DNA from: Sorex araneus
Lineage: Eukaryota; Chordata; Mammalia; Eulipotyphla; Soricidae
Length of the DNA: 64,000 nucleotides
Assembly: GCF_027595985.1 (NCBI RefSeq)
Contig: NC_073306.1
Location: 192,713,000-192,776,999 of the forward strand
Reading direction: 5' to 3'
A program made the position numbers and the translations under genes. The notes beneath the pieces were generated by a model. That model searched no databases. It saw nothing but the letters and a program-made list of their open reading frames with translations, and was not told the origin of the DNA. This document shows positions 56,719 through 64,000 of the stretch, one piece after another (position 1 is the first letter of the stretch; the number at the start of each line of letters is the position of its first letter).

Positions 56719-57440
56719 AATAATATGAATGTAATAAACTTTGCATTTAATAAATTTTAAATTTAATAAACTTTTAGTTCCATATTAAATTTGAGAAATA
56801 CTTAAACATTTATAAAAGTGATTTTTCTGGACATTTTGCAGGCATGTTGAAATACCAACAGAAATAATGCTCTGTATCTCTCCTGGGAATAAAGTCAAGA
56901 ATTGGAAAGTAAGGGCGATAGAAGAATCAACTAATAAACCAAAAATACTAATGCAGTAAATCTAATATTGTTAATTAAGAGCGTTGAACATACCTTCATT
57001 CAAAGGCTATTTATTTGATGTCTTAATTTTGGCTAAACTACTGCAAAATATTTAAAATAAACTGGAGAAAAACAGAAGGAAAATTATTGGAAATAATAGA
57101 GAAAATAGAAAGTACAGTAAGAACTCTGCTTGATATTTAAGTGTGAGAAAGAAATAAAATATAAAAAACAAACATGAGAACTCAGAAAGCCAAGTATGGG
57201 GTCACTTAGTGATGACACCATATCCCTACAGCTTCTAAGTGCTCTGAAAACACTAAAATATCAACTATATGTTAATAAATGTTCACAGTGATATTAGAAA
57301 AGTGGCAAATACTGTTGATATATAACTTTAACAAGATTTTATATTACTAATAAAATATGTTATAAGCTAACTATTCATTAATTTTGGTTACTTTGAAGTA
57401 TATTTCCTGTCTATGTACTAGACAGGAAATAGTGAAGGCC

Positions 57441-58549
57441 TTACACTGTAAAAAACTTTTGCCAGGGGGTAACCAGGGGAGAGCCCCGGCGGCTTTCCCA
57501 GTCGACTGCCCCCAGTTCAGGGGGTGGTCCTGGGCCACTAGCCCAGCTGGAGCTTCCCGGGAAGTGGGGCAGACAAAGAAAGAAACGAGGGCCAAGCCAG
57601 TTCCTTGATCAGTTGCTGTTTATTCCATCCACTCCTGTATCTCTCTCGGCTTCTCTCCTGGCTCTCGATCTCTCCCCCACCCACACTACCAGCCTAGTTA
57701 AATCCCCCCAGCATGATTAAAGTTCTTTCCCTCAGGGGATGCTGCTTCTAGGACAGATTCTCTTTCAGCAGGACGAACCATCCAAGAGCAGAATCCCATG
57801 AGTGTGTTTCTCCTCTCATCCAGCAAACATATAAGCATTCATAATATTAATTATTTTGTATGGACATAGTAAGAGATGCATTAAGCTATAGAATTACTCT
57901 CCTGGGGCCATCTCGATCTCAGACTACAGTGCTCAGGCCAGATTAGTCTTCCCTATCCCTAGCAGGGTCCTAGTCTCATCATTACTTTTGGATCATGACA
58001 ACATTTGTCCATTACCAAGCTCTTAACTTATAGTTAAGCATTAGGCACTTTGGCCAGGCCCATCTCGATGCCAGGGTAGCACATAACTCACTGCTTGCCC
58101 TGGGTCCGTCCCATCCCTCGTTGGGACCCTGCTTTGGGGGTGCTAGGAACTGAGGGCAACTGAGGCTTGAGTCGAGAAAAGAGATGCCCAGGAACGAATA
58201 ATATTCGAAGCCAATTGAATCCCAAGTTACAAAAGCATAATATTGTCTTCTTGTGTCTATACAAAAGGAACATTGCTTTAAAGTAAACTATTCAAAAGAC
58301 ACACGGAGAGGAGAAAGGCAATATTAACCTACAATATAAGTTCAGTGTCCTAGAAAGATCTGACTTTACAAATTAACAGAGTCTGATTAGGGGGAAAAGC
58401 TGATTGGGGAAGAGAGCATAGAGAAGTGGTTACAGATAGAAAAAGGAATGGGAGTGACTTGGGAGCACCTTGATGGGTGTGACCAGGATAAACCAAAGCT
58501 CCTTGTGGCAAGGGTGGAAAGGACAAAGCAATATCATCCTACATTACAC
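57441..58549 (-). mobile_element. Solo LTR of an endogenous retrovirus, probably class II (ERVK-like)
   Basis: A 1,097-bp unit (57447-58543) begins TG (tgtaaaaaac) and ends CA (catcctaca), and is flanked by the perfect 6-bp repeat ttacac at 57441-57446 and 58544-58549. Six-base target duplications are typical of class II (beta-like) retroviruses and of some class I elements. A minus-strand AATAAA at 57619-57624 followed by GC-rich R/U5-like sequence sets the orientation. No internal retroviral sequence or primer-binding site flanks it, so it is a solo LTR left by recombination. The duplication without mismatches suggests a fairly recent insertion. It lies in the sense orientation within the TMPRSS11C intron. 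Confidence 0.82.
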
Positions 58550-59430
58550 TACTTTTATGAAATTTTTTTTGAATATTTCATGAAACATTTTGCTGATAGA
58601 ACAGGTTGAGAGAGATGAAGATTAATTAGTTAAAAAAGGACACATTGCACAATGAAACACTATAAAAATTGTACTCCAGAATTTATTAAATAGTGATCGA
58701 TTCGTTAAATTGCTGGAAGCATGGTAAAAATAAAGTCTTTAGTTATCTCAGGATTAAATTACATAAAAAACATGTGTTCTAGTAACATAATACTCTAGTG
58801 TTGGTCAACTGCTTATAAATGAGTTTTACAGAGTTTTATTCTTTTTTGCTTGGTAGTAGATCAGGACTCTCATCCTTATATATGAAGGTCCATGTTAATT
58901 ATCCTTCCTATTCTATATAATTTACATTTTAATTTTGACTAATTATTATATAGAATAAGTATTTAAAATACTTTCTATGCCTAGTCAAATCATTAGTGTA
59001 CCAGTATACGCAAGGTAGTTTTGTATAAGGGAATGATAATTATTTTTAAAACAAATTACTGCCATACCATTAAGTATTCCCATTAAAGTAATGAGCATTC
59101 AACTTTATAAAACATTTCATTTAAAATTCTTACTTTATCTCATAATGCATATTTCTGCTTTTACCAGGAAAATTTATATTTTTATTTTCAATTCTCTAGG
59201 AGAGAAGCTAGATTTCTTTCTTCCTCTATTTCATCCTTCCTTCCTTCCCTCTCTTTTCTTTGACTAAGCTATAAAATAAGGAAATTATGTAAGCAGTCAC
59301 ATATTTAAAATTACTGATTTTAACTACTGATGTTATCTTAATTTTAAAGGTATGATATAATTTAAGCATAAGTGAAACTTTGGGATTTGGGAAAGGACAA
59401 AAACATTTTCCATTGAAGTCAATTACAATC

Positions 59431-59657
59431 TGTATCACTGTCATCCCGCTGCTCATCGATTTGCTTCAGTGGGCACCAGTAATGTCTCCATTGTGAGACT
59501 TGTTACTGTTTTTGGCATATGGAATATGCCACGAGGAGCTTGCCAGGCTCTGCCGTGTGGGTGGTATACTCTCGGTAGCTTGCCAGACTCTCCGAGAGGG
59601 ACAGAGGAATTGAACTTGGGTTGGCTGCGTGCAAGGTAAACACCCTACCCGCTCCAG
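59431..59657 (-). mobile_element. SINE type B, head shortened
   Basis: tgtatcactgtcatcccgct tail, catatggaatatgccacgag, ggaattgaacttgggttggc, ccctacccgctccagg; a few bases of the tRNA part are deleted. Confidence 0.9.
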
Positions 59658-59671
59658 GCTTTTTGGAGGGT

Positions 59672-59838
59672 GTTTGTTGGTCTGTAGCCCACACTCAGTG
59701 ATGTTCAGAAGGCACTCCTGGCTCTGAATCTGGAATCACTCTTGGTGGTGCTCAGGGGACATATGGGATGCCAGGGATCAAACTGGGGCCTGCCTCATTC
59801 AAGGCAAGTGCCTTACCCTGCTACACTATATTTCCAGC
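59672..59838 (-). mobile_element. Old SINE
   Basis: cacactcagtgatgttcaga, gccagggatcaaactggggc, cactatatttccagccc. Confidence 0.75.
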
Positions 59839-60389
59839 CCTTGACATAAAGGCATTTTTTTTTCCTTTCTTATATAAGGCATTTTTTAAAGAAAATAAAT
59901 TTCTCCGTTAGCAGGGGAAAACTATACCTTAATTCCTTTTTCTAGATTATCCAAATTGAAAGTATTCTAATATAGTGAGTTTAGAATTGGAGAAAATAAT
60001 GATCTCTAATTGGAGAAAACATTCCATAAATTCTGATTTTGGTAGTACCTTAGAAGGTGGAGAACTTCCATTTTTTATGGTATTCAGGAATGAGCAGAAA
60101 ATAAAATTACATGTTATGTTCAGAAATTAGAGTACTTTTATATACCTCGTCAATGGGTTGTAGTGATATTTAGTAGTATACATGTATAACACTTGACATC
60201 ATGCCTTTTAAATTGAGGTTCTGACAGAGAATTGTTAGGGCTTGACTATTTTATGAAGTGAGTAACTTCTTTACTATTAGTATCTATGTATGACCATGCA
60301 ATTTTTAAAAAGCCTTATTCTTTTGTGAAGCCTCAGTTGAAAAGAGTGAATGATATTCTCTGCTGTTCTGGTTATAAGTTTCGTCTTTG

Positions 60390-60545
60390 ACATTAAGGAG
60401 TTCATTAACTCATCTAGAACCATTTACTGCTATAAGCCAGGCCCTGTTTCAGGCTTTGAATATACAATGTTAAGTGAAAACAGACATGGGCTTTGCTTTC
60501 ATGATTACTAAAGAAAGATACAGTCACTCATCAAATACTCATCTC
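60390..60545 (-). mobile_element. L2 relic
   Basis: ataagccaggccctgtttca, then ggctttgaatatacaatgtt, aagtgaaaacagacatgggc: the familiar reversed L2 3' pattern (gccaggcactgt ... tgaacaaaacagac). Confidence 0.55.
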
Positions 60546-60741
60546 AGTGAATCACTTCCGTGGGTATAGACTTAAAAACTTGAGAAAATACACTTAAGTG
60601 AAGAAGGGCTTCTCTGAGAACTATGCCAAAGACATCTGACCTTGAGTAAAATTGTTGGCAAATGTAGTGGTGACAAAGTCATAAAGTTAGTGCACTGAGA
60701 AAGCTAAGCTTTGAGCACATTGTGACAACATGTTTTTGTTT

Positions 60742-60870
60742 GTTTGTTTATTTTATTATTTTTTTAATGACTCATCATGAGATACAGTTACAGACTTACA
60801 AACTTTCGTGACTATGTTTCAGCCATACAATGATAGAGTACTCATCCCTCCACCAGTGCCCATTCTCTAA
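60742..60870 (-). mobile_element. L1 3' UTR fragment
   Basis: T-rich start, catcatgagatacagttaca, agccatacaatgatagagta, ccctccaccagtgcccattc. Confidence 0.7.
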
Positions 60871-61079
60871 ACATGATGGCAGTTTAGTAACTGTATTGTA
60901 AACCATGACACCCAAAAGGAGAGAGAAGTAAAAACAAGTGGGATGTATGCTTTGACAGTTTTTTTAACTGATGTTTTAGCAACTCTCAGCACTGTTTGAG
61001 TTTACCAACAGGTGACAGCATTGGGTCCAATCTACACTGTATTTCACATAGGCAAATGTGAAAAATGTCTATTTCTTTG

Positions 61080-61255
61080 GGCCAGTAAAATACCTCAGTG
61101 ACTGAGTGCATATTTTGCATGCAAGAGGCTCAATCTGATTTCTGCACTGTAGGGTCCTTCAGCATGGCCAGGAGCAATTCTGAACGGAGAACCAGAAGCA
61201 ATTCCTGAGCACAGCTGGGTTTGGCCCCTGAAGTCTCCCATCCCCCGCCTCTGCC
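61080..61255 (+). mobile_element. Old SINE
   Basis: gggccagtaaaatacctcag, gagcaattctgaacggagaa, gagcacagctgggtttggcc. Confidence 0.7.
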
Positions 61256-61385
61256 CACCCTGTCAAACTTAACCAAGTGTGTTTATTTAATGATGGTCAT
61301 GAGAGGTGAAGGAGGGATAGGGAGAGAGTTTATTGAATAATGGCTGGAGGCTAAGAAAATACCAAAGCATGGTCTGTATTTAAGC

Positions 61386-61535
61386 ATTTAAGTATCACTG
61401 CCACTATGTCATCCCATTGTTCATGGATTTGACATGAGCGGGGAGCAGTAATATCTCCATTGTGAGACTTGTTGTTACTGTTTTTGGTATATTGAATACG
61501 CTACAGGTAGCTTGCCAGGTTCTATATTTAAGTAT
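61386..61535 (-). mobile_element. SINE type B, 5' truncated with target duplication
   Basis: Body 61396-61525 lacks the tRNA head; atttaagtat flanks it at 61386-61395 and 61526-61535. Confidence 0.9.
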
Positions 61536-61764
61536 GTATTTAAAAAATACATTATTTTACAGGAAGTATTTACAACTCATGTTTTCCACAAATTGCAAAA
61601 CATTCTAATAAATAAAACTGTTAGGAAAAATGATGCATCTTAAAGATGACATGCCCAAAGCTAAATTTTTGGTGTGAAATTCAAAATTGGATAGCTGCTT
61701 TATTTATCTGTGTTCTTTCGTGTTCTTCTTAGAAAAGATATAAGGGGGAGGTTTTATTTTTATA

Positions 61765-62125
61765 TTTAAAAAAATTTTCATTAGTGAATCACTGTGAGGT
61801 ACAGTTAGACTTACAACTTTTTGTGCTTGTGTTTCAGTCATACAATGCTAGAGTACCCATCTCTCCACCAGTGCCCATTCTCCACTACCAATGATCCCAG
61901 TATCCCTCCCATCCCCCCGCCCCATCCTCCTCACCCCACACCACCTCTGTGACAGGGCATTCCCTTTTGTTCTCTCTCTCTCCTTTTGGGTGTTGTGGTT
62001 TGCAATGGAGGTATTGGGTGGCCATTGTGTTTGATCTATAGTCTACTTTCAGCATGCATCTCCCACCCCCAGCAGGTCCTCCACTTTACCTGGTGTACCC
62101 TTCTCTATCTGAGCTGCCTTTTTTA
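61765..62125 (-). mobile_element. L1 3' UTR, longer copy
   Basis: tcattagtgaatcactgtga, ttcagtcatacaatgctaga, ccagtgcccattctccacta, then a C-rich 3' UTR to about 62125. The most complete reversed L1 3' end here. Confidence 0.7.
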
Positions 62126-62143
62126 AGGGGGAGGTTTTAAAGT

Positions 62144-62352
62144 AAGAAAGGTAACAAGAGGGGCTGGAGCAATAGCACAACAGGTAGGGCATTTGCCTTG
62201 CATGTGGCCAACCTGGGTTCGATTCCCAGCATCCCATATGGTCCCCTGAGCACTGCCAGGGGTAATTCCTGAGTGCAGAGCCAGGAGTAACCTCTGTGCA
62301 TAGCTGGGTGTGACCAAAAAAACCACCCCCCCAAAAAAAAAGAAAGGTAACA
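62144..62352 (+). mobile_element. SINE type A with target duplication
   Basis: Body 62157-62339, near consensus; aagaaaggtaaca flanks it at 62144-62156 and 62340-62352. Confidence 0.94.
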
Positions 62353-62484
62353 GAAGCCAGATGCAGGGGCCATGGACACTTTAGTAGTGTCGAGATGTGG
62401 TATACCTAATTATCTGAATCACATCACCAAGAAAGCTAAAAGCATGAGATTGAGTAACCAAATTTAAAAATATGTATGTCAAGA

Positions 62485-62612
62485 AGGCAGGCTGGGGTTG
62501 GGAGGCAAACTGAGGAAATCGGTGGAAGGAAGTTGACACCCGTGATGGGATCGGTATTGGGACATTGTATGCCTGAAACTCAATGATGAATAACTTTGAA
62601 AAACATGATGTC
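62485..62612 (+). mobile_element. L1 3' UTR fragment
   Basis: ggttgggaggcaaactgagg, gggacattgtatgcctgaaa, ctcaatgatgaataactttg. Confidence 0.6.
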
Positions 62613-63368
62613 TTCATAAAAATTTGAAAATCTAAACCTCTCGGAACCAGAGGGGAGTCGTTTATCAACAACACGATGATTTCTTACTGCAGAGAAGCAT
62701 GTTCATGTTTGCTTTGTGAACTTTTTGGTGTTTCAAGCAAATAAACCCTGGGCCTAGGGTTTTTTTTTTTAATTTTAGCAAACGTTTTATCTATTTAGTC
62801 TTTCAATTAGGGATAGGCACACTTTTCTGTTCTTGTTTACATTTATTGCAGCAGGAGCTGATCGCCTAGCTTAGCTGTACCAGGTGGTGGATAAACTCTT
62901 CCAAGATTAGAGAGGCACTCATGATTGTGGAAATGGAGGGAGTTGTCCCTGCGTTTAAGAGGCTTTCTTTCTCCATACTAATTACCAAAAAAATAACCAA
63001 AAAATATTAGTTTGTGTATAAGGATGGGAGAAATATGCTCATTAAAGAACTTTTAAGAAGTAAATTAGTGGGCCACCCAACCCCCAACCCCTAATAAGAA
63101 GTTAGCATCATTTTTTAAATTAATAAAATTATATGACCTGATTACTTAAAAAAAAACCTCTATTATCCAGGAAGACATAATTTCAAGAATACAAGAAAGA
63201 TATTTTAAATTGATGAGCATGAACCCGTATTTCTTTGCAATAATTAAAAGCAAGTCTCATTGTACATGAAGTGATAAAGACAGAAGTGTTATTCTCATCT
63301 GTATAACAATACACTGTATCTGAATTAAAAGACGAAAATCATTCTATACCACACATATAAAAGCTTAC

Positions 63369-63532
63369 CTGAAAATCTAAATGAAGAAGAATCTATAGAT
63401 AAAGACCCAGTTTTACCCTTCAGCTTCTGATGCAAAAGGGCTTCAATCCTATCACGAAATTTTGCCGCATTATTTTTATAACAGGATTTAAATTTCAGCA
63501 CAGCATGTATTAGCACTTTTCCTTTGGTTCGA
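63369..63532 (-). CDS. TMPRSS11C: TMPRSS11C exon encoding the second half of the SEA domain (first exon visible)
   Basis: 164 bp, acceptor ctctctgtcttgcag, donor TCAG|gtaagc. Reading after the split first codon: RTKGKVLIHAVLKFKS, then NNAAKFRDRIEALLHQKLKG, KTGSLSIDSSSFRFS, and G of an Asp codon completed by the micro-exon. The amphipathic pattern with a beta-strand (VLIHAVLKFK) and helix (RDRIEALLHQKL) fits the stem SEA domain of TMPRSS11 proteases, which is membrane-proximal and often self-cleaved. The upstream exons (cytoplasmic tail, signal anchor, first half of SEA) are right of the window; I see none of them in 63533-64000. Confidence 0.85.
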
Positions 63533-64000
63533 CTGCAAGACAGAGAGGGACAAATAAATTATGCTTTTACTGCTGAGTACCATCCCTTTTACCTTTTGTT
63601 AAGTATAGTCATTTTTTTCTTTGATTAAGTGGAGATCCTTTTCCCCTCTAGAGAATGGGAATAGCACTTTACAAACAGTGAATGCTAAAGAGAGTATAAT
63701 TAGACTCAGGGGAACCAGATTTGTATTATAGGTTCACCATTTGCCAACCCCTTGACTAAAGAAAGCAGTTGGAAATTTCTGTAACTTAAATTTTATTATC
63801 TTTACAATGAGGATGACAATTTTATTTTGGGGGGTTTCTGTATACATCTTATAAAATGGTAGATATGGGGATATTTTTGAAACATCTCAGTACTATACAA
63901 AACACATTATGACTATAAATACATCCATGTATTATAAAGCTAAAATGACTTTATAGAAAAGACCATTACCAACTAACAAAATGAACAGTAATAGGTAAGA
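63533..64000. other. Protease intron, nothing recognised
   Basis: AT-rich intronic sequence; no exon of the SEA or transmembrane part found on the minus strand. Confidence 0.5.

Larger units (their letters stand above)
47174..63368 (-). other. TMPRSS11C: Large intron of TMPRSS11C
   Basis: 16.2-kb intron between the SEA exon and the micro-exon, with GT at 63367-63368 and AG at 47174-47175. It contains a solo LTR, a U2 pseudogene, L1 3' ends, L2 and SINE copies, and large microsatellites. Stretches without any recognised element: 47174-47821, 49012-49889, 51736-52019, 52816-53660, 53982-54935, 56719-57440, 58550-59430, 59839-60389 and 62611-63368. Confidence 0.85.

Overview
The window is mammalian nuclear DNA from a shrew-like eulipotyphlan (Soricidae, possibly Sorex). 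The main evidence for the species group is the dense family of tRNA-derived SINEs of the shrew SOR type, with a head like gctggagcgatagcacagc, a B box like ggttcgattcc and several alternative bodies. I could not test the species assignment by a database search. The gene order (UBA6, GNRHR, then a TMPRSS11 protease, all on the minus strand) matches human 4q13 and mouse chromosome 5.

Genes, all on the minus strand. (1) UBA6, first coding exon only (998-1068), in a CpG-island promoter (about 330-1400) with a perfect CRE palindrome; the rest of the gene lies left of base 1. (2) GNRHR, the type I gonadotropin-releasing hormone receptor, complete and intact in three coding exons (26760-27281, 11654-11873, 9478-9722; 522+220+245 bp, 328 aa, the same exon lengths I recall for the human gene). 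(3) The 3' six coding exons (63369-63532, 47135-47173, 44704-44875, 42474-42733, 40543-40685, 37439-37600) of a trypsin-like type II transmembrane serine protease, best called TMPRSS11C (neurobin) by sequence and by its position next to GNRHR. The cytoplasmic, transmembrane and first SEA exons lie right of base 64000. All splice junctions agree in phase, and the catalytic His, Asp and Ser are present.

The remainder is introns and intergenic DNA made largely of retroposons. SINE type A has a short body ending in gggtgtgaccc plus an A-rich tail. Type B shares the head but has a different body and a CAGTGA-type tail. Type C is type B with an extra internal block. Older diverged relatives and a few tRNA-Ala-like remnants also occur. 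There are several L1 pieces (ORF2 and 3' UTR), a HAL1/L1 ORF1-like element, MIR and L2 relics, a 1.1-kb solo LTR with a 6-bp target duplication (57447-58543), an SNX6 processed-pseudogene fragment, a truncated U2 snRNA pseudogene, and several microsatellites. GNRHR intron 1 (14.9 kb) holds a mosaic of L1 with nested insertions; the long TMPRSS11C intron (47174-63368) holds the LTR.

The three genes are unrelated in function (ubiquitin/FAT10 activation, pituitary hormone reception, epithelial cell-surface proteolysis) and are simply a conserved syntenic block. I found no sign of a new multi-gene system. The most interesting items are the retained TMPRSS11C, composite retroposons, a possible SINE-borne poly(A) signal just before the catalytic-serine exon, and an unclassified retroposon with an internal duplication.
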